A stretch of 64,000 nt of DNA from Polydactylus sextarius (taxonomy: Eukaryota; Chordata; Actinopteri; Polynemidae), in contig CM028911.1 of NCBI GenBank assembly GCA_016801845.1, positions 3,394,885-3,458,884 on the forward strand. The letters run 5' to 3'. The position numbers and the translations under genes were made by a program. Below the pieces are notes generated by a model. It was not told where the DNA came from. It was given only the letters and a program-made list of their open reading frames with translations, and did no database searches. How positions within the stretch are numbered: position 1 is the first letter of the stretch; every line of letters starts with the position of its first letter. Positions 14,480 to 26,458 of the stretch are shown in pieces.

Positions 14480-15860
14480 CCTTCACCACTTGGTAGATCA
14501 GATCACAATCTCGTCTCTTCAACCTTGTTACAAACCTTGTGTACTGATGCAGCCTGTGACCACCAGATCATCAAGGAAGTGGCCACTAGAAACCAGCAAA
14601 TCTCTAAGGGACCGTTTTCACCGTACAAACTAGAATGTGCAGCTGGAGTCGCAGGGGAACAGCACTAAGTCACAACTGACACAATGGTTGACTGTTCCAT
14701 TGACTGCATTAACTTCTGTAGAGACAATTGTATCAGCAAGGACTATACACTATCTCTGTAATAACAAACCGTAGATCACCAATGATATCAGTGAACTCAT
14801 CAACAAAAGGAAGGAGGAAGGAAACTAAAGAATGTGCACCTGCAGCACGGAGGTGTGTGTGGGAGGGATGACGACTAATGCTAGTTATAAAGAAAAGAAA
14901 ATCCAGGCAACAGTGAGTGTGCAGATGTACAGATGCTATGTGTCCGACTGTCTCAGTTCTGTGGAAAATATCTTCTCTTATACCGGTGCAGCTAAATGAC
15001 TACAGACAAGTAAAGACCATGGAACAGCTGCTGGAGATGCAGTGTCATGCACACATTAGACTCCCTGCGGGTTGCACACTGGGAAAATATTGGACTGGAT
15101 GAGGCTGTCCTTTCCTTGCTCTGCAGGGTTTGATGAGGCAGGTGGTTGTGAGCACATTTAACATCACCTAACCTCCCCATATTTAGATATATTCTCAATA
15201 GGATGGGGGCAAATACCTGCTGAGTTCACTGCAGCACTGATTATCTAACAGGACAGCTACAGTTTGTAAAGGACAACACTGGGCTCCACATGGAACTGTT
15301 TTGGCTCCCTTCCTGTTCATGTTGTACACAGTGGACTTAAAACACAATGTGCTTTCACATTCCAAAATACTTTAATGACATTGCTATAACAATGTTTATC
15401 AGGAATGGACAGAAAGAGAGAGTGAATGACCTAATCCAGGTTTTTAATGACTCAATACTTCCAAGACCAGGGAGATGATGATGATGTTTGAGGAAACTTA
15501 CAAACACCTAGGTGTGCATCTGTATAACAAGCAGGACTGGCTCATGAATATAGATGCCAGCTACTGAACAGGGCAGAGTCGGCTCTTTCTTCAAAGGAGG
15601 CTGAGATCTTTTGAGGTCTTCAGTGAAATCAGTAGTGGCAAGTGTCCTAGGAAAAGTTGGTGAACAAAAATGGCTCAGCTCTTCGTATGCACTTGGACTC
15701 ATTCGGAGCTGAAGAGGAAAGATACTCACAGAGTAAGGTGCAGGCTACCCTGGACAATATTTGCCATCCCCCTTGGCAACATCTTGGCAGGTCACAGAAA
15801 CAGCAGGTGTCACATAATTAGCATACTTTCACAAATTGTTGAGCTGTTCCTGTAGGAGAA
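14480..15860 (+). mobile_element. Decayed LINE (CR1/L2/Rex-type) endonuclease end plus reverse transcriptase
   Basis: Pieces of the ORF2 protein can be read in order on the + strand across several frames and stops. SDHNL is near 14500 (end of the endonuclease), DCINFCRDN near 14710, PVQLNDYRQV near 14980, GAPHGTVLAPFLFMLYTVDL near 15280 (RT core), FNDIAITMFI for the FADD block near 15370, YKHLGVHLYNKQDW near 15500, and RTGQSRLFFLRRLRSF near 15570. Frameshifts and stops show that it is dead. The FNDI block keeps only one Asp of the catalytic pair. It is the same clade as the fragment at 54808-55180. Confidence 0.85.
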
Positions 15861-18289
15861 CTCTGCAGAATTTACCTCATTAATCAGGTTTGGCATCAGA
15901 AAATGTACATCTCTGTCAAGAAAACACAGATATCACCGGTTCAGAACAAAAGGCAAAAAACAAACTGTTGATGTTGAAAATTATTTATTACATTGTGAGC
16001 TTGGAAAGCTTGAGCGTGAGGAAAAATGGAACATAAGAAAGCCTCAGCCTGAGCTGAAAGTCATGTTTAGACATGTCCTATGAATCAATGAATTTTTAAT
16101 CAACATAAACGCAAACAGAAAAAAAAATACAGAAAAGACAATAATCCACAGATGAAATTGCATAATCTGGAGCAACATTTGCTCTGACATGTCCACAATG
16201 ACAAAGTGTCTAACCTGAAGAGACAGCAAGATTCAAGCACACAGCAAGTAAAGATGCCACTTGCAAGTCTTTGTGACTTTTCCGCATCATCTGTAATTGC
16301 AGTAAAGCAAATGTTTTGACAGCAATTTGGAGCAAATTAGGTAGTGGTCTCCAGTGTACTCTGATGGCCTAATAGTCAGGTTTGATTGATTTTGTATTTG
16401 CTTGATTAAATATAGTCAATCAAATAAATAAGCACACAAGCTGACAGGTGATGTAACCTCAAGGCTATTTTGATGAGAATGGATTCAACTTTGGAAGGAC
16501 AAAAGACGCAAATGTATCTATTACAGGGAAATAATTATATTTGTCTTTTGCCATTTTATACACGCTTGGATTCTCCTTCTGCCCCAATGAACAATGCCAA
16601 GCTTTTCTTTGCTTTGTGTGGACATATGTCTGCGGGTGAAACAAAGGAAGTAGAAAGACAGAGACAGAGATCAACCTGAATGAGCGAGAGATCAAGTGGT
16701 TCTTCCACCTGATTGAACAATGTTTAAATTGCTCATGTTTTGAGCAAAGCTGACAAAAATGGCCTTCATCTTACCTCCATGTTTAAATTTACTTGTGTTT
16801 ATACCTACTCTGAAAGATCCTTTTAAATGAAGTACACCAATTTAGTTGAAAACTTACATAGTACCTCCTGTCAGTTTTGATTGATCCATTCACTTGGCAT
16901 AGGTGTTATATGACACATCGTTATGCCTTTAGGTTATTAAAGTCGTCAAAGCATCCGTGTCGGGAAACATGCAACACAAAAACAATTTAGATGAATGAAT
17001 TAGCTAGGAAAATGAAAGGATAGAAACCTCAGGTGGAATTACAAGGCAGTCTCTCTCCCTCTGACATCTGTTCCTGTGAAGAGAAGAGCAAGGACGCCAC
17101 TAAAAGTTTACCCTAGATACCACAGTCCCCTCTGGCAACAGCATCTGTCTAATGAGGGTGCACAGTAGCTCCTGTGAAGCCAGACATAACGTGCTTTGAT
17201 ATCATGAGGTTTCTAAGTCTCCAAGAAGGCACTGTGCGATAAGGATGAGAAGGATATTTTTTTATAAACATATTATCTAAAAATCTTACAGTACCCATTT
17301 GTATCTAGATGTATCACCTCCTGCTGCACCTACAAAAATCTTATTTTTTGCACAGAGAACATCATGTCTGCTTGCTTCCAGTCTTCTAGAGTCCATAATA
17401 CACAAGAAGCAGTGAGCATATAATAAATTGGACTCGGTTAAAGTTTAATGTAGTGGCTGCCAGTAAGGGCCTGACGATTCTAGCAGGAATAATTCCTGGA
17501 GCTGTATGGAGGCCAAAAGCGTTCAATTTAGAATATATTCCACAATGGTATTTTTTTCCAATGACATTTCTATTTCATACAATTTTTTATATCATTAAGT
17601 GACATCTCATGACAGTGGTGTTATCACCGCCCTCTCATTTTTTCAACAAATCAATTGCTGTCAAATGCAACTTCTGTTAGTTAGAGGGGCAAAAATGGCA
17701 AAGTGCTACAAATGCTACTTAGCTAGCTAGCTAGCCAAGCAGGGTTTTATTGTCATATTCACATTAATTTGTTTAAACTGTCATTATGAGTCGTTATGAA
17801 TCTGAGTGTGAATTTTTTTATGTATTATAAAATATTATGCTTAGACTTGCAGTTCAGAGTTAGTAAGTAAACAAAATGTTTGAATTTTGGCTTCTGCTCC
17901 ACCGCTGGCACTTATGTCAACCCAAGCACAACTCATTATTGGAGCTAAATCAGTTGATTCAGCCATTTTTATAGGAACTATATGCTGTTTGTATCTGGTT
18001 TCACCTGGTAATGAACTGCTACAAAAGTATAAGTAATTAAAAGTAGCTAATTTTGAATATCTGATGTGTCTGGTGGTTAGGAAAGGAGATAAACCAGAAT
18101 TTACTGAACTTTTCCCCAGACACCTTAAAAAACCATGATCCAATCATAATTACTCTGGATGGCATTTTAGTTTGGCCTTCAGTTCTTCTGTAAGGACCAG
18201 TGGAGCCATTTTGACCAGGACATGTCCTTTGCTTCACACATAAAATATGTCTCAACAATGGCCTTCTTCCTTCTGTGGATTATAGTGAA
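15861..18289. other. Intergenic DNA, nothing recognised
   Basis: AT-rich, with a short GCTA run at 17719-17734. No exon, RNA gene or transposon protein is visible. Confidence 0.6.
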
Positions 18290-19085
18290 AATTAGAAACA
18301 TCTTAAAAGGTTGCTGAAAACCTAGTCCATACAACCATGTTACCTCTAGACTGGACTACTCTAATTCCTCTCAGTAACTCTATGAAATGCCTGTGGTTAA
18401 TCCAAAATACTTCAGCATAAGAACTGACAGAAACTAGAAAAGAGATTATATTTCTCCTGTATTAACTTCTCTATGTTGGTAAAGATCCAGAATAAAAATC
18501 AAATCCTTCCCATAACATACAAGCCCTTAATGACCAAGCTCAACCTCAGTAATACCTCATCATCCAAATTGAACATGTCTCTCTCATGATTCCCAGAGCT
18601 ACCAAGAGTAGAATGTGAGGCAGAGCTTTTATCTATCACACTCCTCTCTCTTGGAACCAGCTCTCAGCTTGAGCTTGGGAAGCAGGCACCCTCTCTACAT
18701 TCAAGATTAGGCTTAAATCTTTTCTTGTGATAAAACTTACAGTTAGGGCTGGCTCGTTGAGCCCTTACCCATCCTGTTATGCTGTTCCAAGTCAAGGCTG
18801 CTGGGTTAAACTCCCATGATGCACCAATAACTGCTCTTTATTTCTGTTTCTCTCTCACCCCACGCATACACATAACAGTATCTCATATCATTAACTTTGT
18901 GGCTTCTCCTGTAGTTTGTTGTTTTTCCCTGCTGTTGTCAAGTACTAGTTCATTGTGGTTGCTGCTGGTTTGTTTCTGTACTGTTGTACGGTGTTGACCT
19001 TATTTTATGAAGCACCTGGTGATAACAACATAGGTTGGGATTTAGTGCACTATGAATAAAACTTAATTGAATTAAATGAATCCAA
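18290..19085 (+). mobile_element. LINE 3' end: RT C-terminus plus 3' UTR
   Basis: The translated remnants follow the C-terminal order of a common fish LINE: LQ(N)...QNKNQILPITYKPLMTKLN, then LNMSLS, FPELPRVE, then SLGTSSQLEL and SLHSRLGLNLFL. The 3' UTR then gives CTCCCATGATGCAC and ends GATTTAGTGCACTATGAATAAAACTTAATTGAATTAAATGAAT. This resembles the family's standard tail (GCTATATAAATAAAATTGAATTGAATTG). Multiple stops are present, so it is inactive. Confidence 0.85.
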
Positions 19086-21265
19086 TCTCACAAGCTGGTT
19101 CAACTCAGCCAACCTGCTAGGTAGCATTTGCAGCTTTGTATGGCTATAAAGCAAAAATGTTTAGTTACGGTGTCAAGGAACTTAGTTTATTTACAACAGC
19201 ATCCTCTGGTTTGTTGGCTCAGAGTTGTTTTGGCATTACTGTTGCTGTACATAAGAGGAACTAACTGACTAAACCTGGTAGCAGTTGTTAAGCTTCATAA
19301 TTCAGGAGAAACAGCAGCCATGTGAATGATGAAGATGTTGCCTAGCAACGGCAACATGGATGGTGGCACCATTAACTCTGTAGCTGTTGTTTCTTGATTT
19401 GTCCTGATGCTATGCACACCTAAATCTTATCTCAGCAACCCTAAATAGTAATAGTACTAATAATAATTATTACTATTATTCATGATGTTTTAAATTATAA
19501 TGATTTGTCATTTAATTAATGAGCTATCACATTGGTTATGAGATCTGTGTTCCTGGGAACCTATATAACTAAAGCTAGCCAGAAAATCTCCATGTCAGAT
19601 GTATGTTAGCATAATATAGTGCTTAATTCTTAAGACATGTTAACATTTTTATGACCCTCAAGCTTGTCACACCCTTTCATCCCATGACCCAAGTAATTAT
19701 AATGACTGTCATTATAGCCAAGAAGGTCAGTGACTCATGTGACCTTAACATTTCACTGAGTGATGTTGGTTTCACAAAAAAAAAAAAAAAAAACAAAAAA
19801 ACAAACCTTTTACTTATTAAATATAGACCAAACTGAGCCTCCATACTGCTCCTGTCTCTGCTGTCTTTGTGGCTGGAATAGAGTGATTCATGCCAAAAGA
19901 AAGGATCAAGATATATGATTGGCCCACCGATTATTGTCACTTTAGAAATGATGATTCCTTAATGGCACAAACATTGTTGCAATATAGATCGTCATCTTTT
20001 CAAGTTAAGGCACTTAAAGGCAGTAAAGGCAGCTCTGCAAAGCTCTGCTCTGTGTGATAAATTGTGGATAAGTGAGGGTTTGCAGCGAAATCAAACACCC
20101 AGATGCAGAGGGAAAGGTCACCTTACAGCTGACTGACATCTCTTGAATTGTTTGAAAATAGAGATTGCAGTTGTCAAGATAGTGAATAATTCAAGGCCAT
20201 GCAAATATCCCAGCATGCTCTACTGTCAGTTTGGCAAAATGATTGGTTAAGTTTGGCAGCTCTCACTTCTACACTTAAATATTCATATCTTCATCAGATC
20301 TTAAATTACAGCAGCTTGTAACTCATTGAATAAAAATATTGTATCACATACTTGACCCCTTTAGACTTTAAGAGATCACTGGGCAAATGGATGAAAAGCT
20401 TTGGTTTCAGGGTGCACCACTAATCCGGTCTCCTCCAGTGACCGAGGTCTAAGTGATTGAACTCGGTGCACACAGTACACATAAATCATGTATAATACAT
20501 GCACATGGCCGTATGACCCTGGGTGAAACGGTTCACTGAAAACAGCAGCAGTGACGGCAGATGAATGAGGGCTCAGGTAAACGTGCTGAAACACTCCGGC
20601 AGGATTCAAATGTGACAGGTAGAGATATGAGAGTGAGATTCATCATGGGTGAGCTCATCATAGAAGAGAAAAAGGTTGAGAGCCAGCTGGCCTTCAGGAC
20701 CTTTTCTGTCCCTGACACTCACATGCATAAAGAATTACAGGCTGATGGTCTCCTGTTGTAACTCCAAGGATATTTGCAAGACAAGGACGGTGGGACATGA
20801 GATGTAACAGTTGGCAGTAATGTTTTGCACAGTGTGAAAATATGCAAAATAAATAAAAACAAATATCAAAGGACACGCTCTGTTATCTAGACGCCAATTA
20901 GGTTTGTTGGTTGGTGGGATGGATGATTGGACAGACTGTCTGTTAAGCAGTAGAAATCTTTTGGTATGGATGCCTGTGTTTGTGTGTAATTATATCGCTA
21001 CATTTTTATGTTTTTTTTTTTTTATGTATATGAGGTACTAGACGCAATGATTATTTATGGTTACATAAAGTATCTGTCTGTCTGTCTGTCTGTGTCTAAA
21101 TCCATATTAAGAAGCAGTGTTCAAGCTCTGTGTTACTGACTATCAAGTATCTTCTCACTATCATGTTCAACATATTCTATTGTTTTTTTTTTTTGACTGT
21201 AAACAAAACAAACACTGTTTGTTTCTGTCAACAAATCATTTTAGATTGCTTTAAATTTCATTTGC
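19086..21265. other. Intergenic DNA with simple repeats
   Basis: No gene was recognised. It includes a poly-A run (19777-19793), a (TCTG)n microsatellite (21073-21093) and a T run near 21010. Frames here are short and featureless. Confidence 0.6.
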
Positions 21266-21514
21266 TTTAAAGATGCAGTAAGTGATTTTTTCACAGAATG
21301 ACATGTAAAACATTTTTTGTCATGTTCAGTGTACATCTCCTCATGAACTGCTCGCTACCCACCCCATAACTATGCTGTAAAAAAAACAATACTCATGACA
21401 AGAGAAACACTGGAGGCAGGGAGAAGTGGGAGGGACAACTATCTCTCTGTTTTGGTTTGGTTCAAACGACAACAGAAGTGACGTCACAAAGAAATTGCGT
21501 ATTGCGCCTTTAAG
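21266..21514. mobile_element. MITE-like non-autonomous DNA transposon
   Basis: The left end TTTAAAGATGCAGTAAGTGATTTT and the inverted right end TTAAAGGCGCAATACGCAATTTC agree at about 16 of 23 positions over a 249-bp unit with no coding potential. The AAAGGTGCAATACG terminus is a common fish MITE end. Target-site duplications are not clear. Confidence 0.65.
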
Positions 21515-22949
21515 CGTTTGAATTGATTATCAAACATAAACTAAAGTAAAATTTGGAAAAATAGACATAAGTTTGATACAAATATAACATTTTCCTACTT
21601 TTTATGCTTCTGCTCGACAGCAATGTCCAGTTGTTTTGTTTTTTTTAGCAGGTCGGGCATCCATCCCATTCTTGTCATAACACCTCACCTAAGAATACCT
21701 TGAGGGAATCCTCTTAAACAACAGATGAAGTGAGGTTGAAGTCCCTGCATCGGTACACAACACAACATGTTTTTGGCCATGACTCATGAATTTATGCCCT
21801 GATTAGATGAGGCATGCAACAACAAGGTAGTAATTTTTACATGGCAACTTTTACTTGTAATTGTATGAATAAATTAATCAATATTTGAGGCTCAGGTTTC
21901 CAAAATATCAGCTCCTTTCATTGTCAAACTATATATTTTTCACATTCATTGGCATTTCTGCTTCTTTTTCCACAGTCATGACAGCAGTGATGTGTCCTGG
22001 TTGGTTTTAAACCCAGTCTGCTCCTGAAAAGACTCAGTTTTAATATGTGATAAACTATCCACCTGTCCACCAGGTGAACAACTATTTATGGATTTTTTAT
22101 TTTTATATTTTATTTATGGAATGATTCGTTCCTTCTGCTCTGCCACCAAACTGGTGCCGGATGCACTCTGCCTGACATACAGTAATATATAATATGTAGG
22201 GTAACTCTAATGATCCGCTTTAGGGAAATCTTTTTTTCTTTACTCTTCCATGCTGAGGTCAGAGGTCGGGGTCAGCTACCATGCAGTCGCCCTAGAGCTG
22301 GAAACTAGTGCGTCCATGTGTGGACGGGGACTCATGGTCTATGTAAATGGCTGTTGGCCAAGAGAAGGGCTTTAATGGTGGTCTCTCTCTGTCTGTGCCT
22401 CTCACACAGTGAGCAACTGTGTGGTATAGTGATGGCACACATTTTAGTGTAGATCAGATTAGCTGCTGCCTGACTGACTGGCCGCCCTTCACTCTGCTTG
22501 AGGCATTATGGGTGGAAATGCCTCTGCCTCTGCTACACCCATGCACAGGCAAAAAGGTGAACAGTGGTAAAGGTTGATGAGCTGCATCCAGCAGAGAGAA
22601 ACATCCTAGCACAAGGTCCTTCATCCTAACCTGTGGGCCCCGACCTTCTTTTCCTGAAGATTTAGAGCTGAATATTTTTCTGTGAGGCTGAATCGAAAGT
22701 ATTAAAAGTGCACTGATGGGATTACTGTCACTTGATCTTTAAAATGACAGGATAGAATACATTACTCCAAGATGAATGGTTTGATTTGAATAATAAAAAA
22801 ATCACTGATAAGGCTTTGAAAACAAACAAACAAGACATATACCTTAATGCAAATGATTTGAGAGTTTAAACATTCACCCATATGATTTTAATTCCCTCCT
22901 TACAATGAAATGCACAGCAGACATCATCGTGACAGATATTCAAGACATT
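21515..22949. other. Intergenic DNA upstream of the CpG-rich stretch, nothing recognised
   Basis: No exon or transposon protein is visible. The segment at 22230-22640 is somewhat less AT-rich than its surroundings, but has no identifiable frame. Confidence 0.55.
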
Positions 22950-23660
22950 GATCTTGTGGGCAGTTTTGGAGACTCCAAATCAGCTGCGAGTCCATGGCGT
23001 GCGTCATTGCGCAGCAGAGCATCCAGCCCGTAGTAGTTAACGGGAATCCGCTGACAGAGCATAACCAGTCGTTTGTGCGGGCTTATGTGCGCGCTGATCA
23101 GCAGGTTGCTGTCTCTTGACAAAAAAAAAGAGGAAAAAAACTGGATAGAAGTGGAAGTCTCTGTTACAGCCAAACCAGTCTAAAGGGAAAGACAACTGAC
23201 GTTATACGGAGCCTTATTTCCAGGATGCGCTGACATGTGTGACATGCTCGCGGCGATCGGCAAATACAGGTAAAGTTCTGCCTTTAACTTCATGATTTTT
23301 TTCTGCTTTTGATTGTGTTAGGCACCTGGTCGTGTTTGCTGCGCGTGAAATGGAGACTGTTGAGTTGCGTTTTTCGTGCGTCTTTGAAAAGATCGTGTCG
23401 TCATTTAAACTTCAATGAGTGAAGTAATCTTTTATTTTTCTCTCAATAAAAGTCTGTAAAAATGTTCATACGCAGTCAACAATGACAGGGTTACGGTGTT
23501 ACCCAACAAACAAGTGCGCGTGTGTGTCTGTATACGAGCTCGCATCGGCGCCGTGCGCATTTTTTCCTCCTAAATCCTCGCTGCCTTTCAGTTAATTCAG
23601 TCTTTATAAGCTGCTGGCGCCTCAGTCTGTAGCTGATGTTCTTTCTAGACGTGATTGAGG
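22950..23660 (+). promoter_or_regulatory. CpG-rich stretch, candidate promoter and 5' non-coding exon of gabrp
   Basis: CpG dinucleotides are scarce elsewhere in the window but clustered here (for example 22996-23100, 23248-23260 and 23510-23560), which suggests an unmethylated promoter. A good donor, ATACAG|GTAAAGT, falls at 23269/23270 on the + strand. A transcript leaving there and entering at 32486 would add a 5' UTR to gabrp. Read that way, the ATG at 23235 gives a 12-codon upstream ORF that stops two bases into the 32486 exon, so it does not compete as the main start. A second small ORF sits at 22994-23119. The link to gabrp is inference. It could equally be the first exon of an unrecognised gene or transcript. 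Confidence 0.4.
22994..23119 (+). CDS. Small ORF of 41 codons in the CpG-rich stretch, unrecognised
   Basis: An ATG at 22994 opens a 41-residue frame ending in TGA, beginning MACVIAQQSIQPVVVNGN. Its composition (GC-rich, mixed codons) differs from the AT-rich flanks and looks more coding-like than most frames here. No domain, membrane segment or known family is visible. It could be an upstream ORF in a gabrp leader, a micropeptide, or a chance frame in a CpG island. Confidence 0.2.
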   Translation: MACVIAQQSIQPVVVNGNPLTEHNQSFVRAYVRADQQVAVS

Positions 23661-25438
23661 GGTGAGGAGGATAACAAGTTCCATGCAAACCTCTTAATCG
23701 TTGATAGATTTGCCCTCTAGGGACATTTTTTATTTATTCTTTTGGTCATTGTGCCTCAGTTCATACAGGAGTAGCATTCAAAGTGTGATCAAGCTCATAA
23801 ATCCAAACTACAACCTTTAAGTGGGCACAAGGGTGTTTTAGGGACAGTTATCAAAGTGACAAGGGGGTGAAGGTCAGGAATGAATTTAACAGACGCCCTC
23901 AGGGAGATGTGCAGCGTGCAGATAGCTGTCTTTATGGGATACATAAATGAAGAATTTATCTGGGTTAAACACCGCAGCCTGGAGACATTGACAAGGCAGT
24001 CTTACCTTGCCTATTAGATGCCTGTTATCAATAGTGTTTCTTGCTTTGGTCAATCTTTACCCAGCAGCATGGCATCAGATAAAAAGAAGACAAAAAACAG
24101 TTAAGCTGTCAAGTCACAAGACAAATGCTTGCAGCCATGCCATGATTCCACTGTGATAAAAACCGTAATTAAAATCACGCTAATGCTCCATGAAGCCTTA
24201 TGTTGTCTTTCCTCCTCTAATATCTCCATATACACCAGAGTGATAATGCAATAAGCACAGATTATAATGCATGGCTAATTTTTGCAGAGTTTTGCTCAGT
24301 CATTTGGTTATAAACTGTCAGCTGCCTCTCAAATATACCCAGCCAGACATCACAACAAACATAGGAATAAGATTTACATAAGCGGACTTGTTACCGAGAC
24401 ATTGGAAAGGATCTGTGTTATCATCAAAACTCCACAGCTCCAAGTGCTATTCTTTCTTTTCCTCTCACATCGACCACAATATGGAAGAATCAAATAACAA
24501 GCTGAAGTATCTGAACAGCTCTGCCTTATTGGACATGTGACATTGTATTGTCTGTTTTCAGTTTTCTTTCTCTGTATTGATTTTTTCTATGGACTGAGCT
24601 AAATAATTGGAAGCAGTGTCCCGTGTCACTGGAAATAGCAGCTGATAATTCATCTCAGTAGTTTGAGATTTATTTGAGGTATATTTCTAACAAGACTGAA
24701 GACTATATAACTTAATTTTTTGGTAATCTAAAAAAAAGAATTACACTGACTTAAAGGCAACACCCAAACCTTATCAGGTTTGAGTCCATCTAGCTTCTTA
24801 AGCTTCTAGTTCGTGTGTCTAGTGGGATCTTGCCTTGACTTGGTGGCACAGTGTCATGTGTCACTGGAAATATTATCTGATGGCACAAGTCCTTCTGGTA
24901 TAGTTGCTTTGCGAAGCTGTCACACTGTCCAGATGTGTCTTCAGATCAACTGGTTTCCCTCAGGCTTTACTTTTCAAGGATGACATGTGATAGAAATGTG
25001 ACAAATCCCAGAGGTTTGGAGCCACTGGACCTGATGAACGTCAGAAGCTCGAGCAACGAAAGCAAAGATATATGTTTCACTGGATTTCAAATCTGAATTT
25101 AATCCATTTTGTTACTTCCTCAAATGAAGCTGGTGATGCTGATTTTAAAGATAATTTTATAGACTGAATTACCTACAAAACTTTAAATTGTATCTATGAG
25201 ACACCCCATGGAGCTCCAGTTGCCTATTCTAGACCGTCGGATGGTGTTAACTAGTCATGCATGTTGCAGCACAATGAAAGGAAATATCCCATTTTATCCC
25301 ATTTTGTTCTTCAATAGGTATATCCATCTTTTTGTTTTTTTATAGTATTTTTTCAATATTTCCAAATACTTTAAATATATATCTCCCAATTATGTGATTT
25401 TATATTGTCTTTTCTGGCTCTTTTCATTTTATCTTGAG
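23661..25438. other. Non-coding DNA with a diverged internal direct repeat
   Basis: No gene was recognised. CAGTGTCNNGTGTCACTGGAAATA followed by CTGAT occurs at 24614-24646 and again at 24849-24881, 235 bp apart. Confidence 0.5.
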
Positions 25439-25530
25439 TGAATGAATGAATGAATGAATGAATAAATGAATGAATGCTTTATTGATCCCAAAGGGAAATG
25501 AAAGGAAATTTCCCAAAGCGAAATCTTCAT
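25439..25530 (-). repeat. LINE/SINE 3' tail with (TTCA)n, minus strand
   Basis: On the minus strand the sequence ends CCCTTTGGGATCAATAAAGC followed by about nine ATTC/ATTT units (25439-25475). GGGATCAATAAAG plus a short tandem tail is the standard 3' end of several fish LINEs and the SINEs they mobilise. Confidence 0.7.
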
Positions 25531-25761
25531 CACAGCCCTGAGTTATTAAAACTCTCAATGAATATACATAGAAAGTATACCATGATAAAGCAACATGTAA
25601 CATATCAGCTTGGCATCTTTCCATCTCCACTAATGCATGTCTGTTTATGGTTGAAAAATAGTGCCATTCATACCCACCAAAATGAATATAAAAATATTCT
25701 TCCGATAGCAAGTTTTATTATTATTATTTTCTTTTTTTTTTTTTTTTTTTACCTTGAAACT

Positions 25762-26043
25762 TTATACTTTTACTGTTTCGTAATCTTTTGGGATGTCTTG
25801 CATCAGAACCTTTCGAAATGTAGCCAGAGATTCAATCTCTTCAAACTTCCCTTTTTGTGGCTTATCTGCCGCCTCTCTACTGTAATTGCAAGTCTCAAGA
25901 TTTCCTCCCAATAGTGTATGTGTGCGCAGCAACATTTCTAGCTCATCCCAATCATAATGCCGAGTGATGGACATTGGAGAGCTGTCTGGGATGATGTGAA
26001 ATAGAAGTTGCAGCCAGTCTGAATTAAGGCATCTTAAACCCAC
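25762..26043 (-). pseudogene. Unrecognised 93-codon ORF followed by a poly-A tract, possible retrocopy fragment
   Basis: The minus-strand frame starts at 26043 and ends with TAA at 25762. It encodes a protein-like, charge-balanced sequence (SITRHYDWDELEMLLR, then KFEEIESLATFRKVLMQDI). About a dozen bases past the stop, on the same strand, is a run of roughly 20 A. An ORF closely followed by poly-A would fit a reverse-transcribed mRNA or transposon end. I do not recognise the family. There is no clear AATAAA signal or target duplication, so chance is possible. Confidence 0.3.
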
Positions 26044-26257
26044 AGATGAAACAAGGCTGGAGAGGCCTTGGCTCAGATGAAATCCACAGAGTCCTTAATG
26101 TTTTTGTGAGACACCACTACTCTCCGTTTGAAAGAGGAATAGAAACTGAGAGAGAGCCTGTCGGGAGGTGAGCTGAGAAGTACACAGAGTTAGGTTGGTG
26201 TTATATAATAAAAATGTTGGTTAGTTGCTTGGTTAAAGTGATTATTATTCGTAATTG

Positions 26258-26456
26258 AGCACACAGCACACAACAAAATTAACCTCTGCATTTAACCCAT
26301 CACCTAAGTGAGCAGGGGGCAGCATGGACAGCACCAGGGAGTGTGTTGTGGGGACGGTACCTTGCTCAGGGGTACCTCAGTAGGACCTGGTAGCTTGGTG
26401 GATTTAATCATGGGATCTTCCAGACCCAAGTCAACTTCCCTCTTACCACTGCCCCT
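26258..26456 (-). mobile_element. tRNA-derived SINE
   Basis: On the minus strand a tRNA-like head (GGGGCAGTGGTAAGAGGGAAGTTGACTTGGG, then CATGATTAAATCCACC as box B) is followed by AGGTACC...TGAGCAAGGTACCGTCCC...TGGTGCTG and GATGGGTTAAATGCAGAGGTTAATTTTGTTGTGTG. The TGAGCAAGGTACC and GGGTTAAATGCAGAG blocks are shared by an abundant fish SINE. Confidence 0.8.
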
Positions 26457-26458
26457 TT

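Noticed and set aside
23235..23269. MCDMLAAIGKY as an alternative gabrp N-terminus spliced directly to exon 2
   Set aside because: The phase fits, but the peptide is not a signal sequence, which an extracellular-domain receptor needs. The 32523 exon is a better start.
25498..25914. 138-codon + strand frame
   Set aside because: It passes through a poly-T tract (FFFFFFF) and a repeat tail. The sequence is low complexity, and the opposite strand offers a more protein-like frame.
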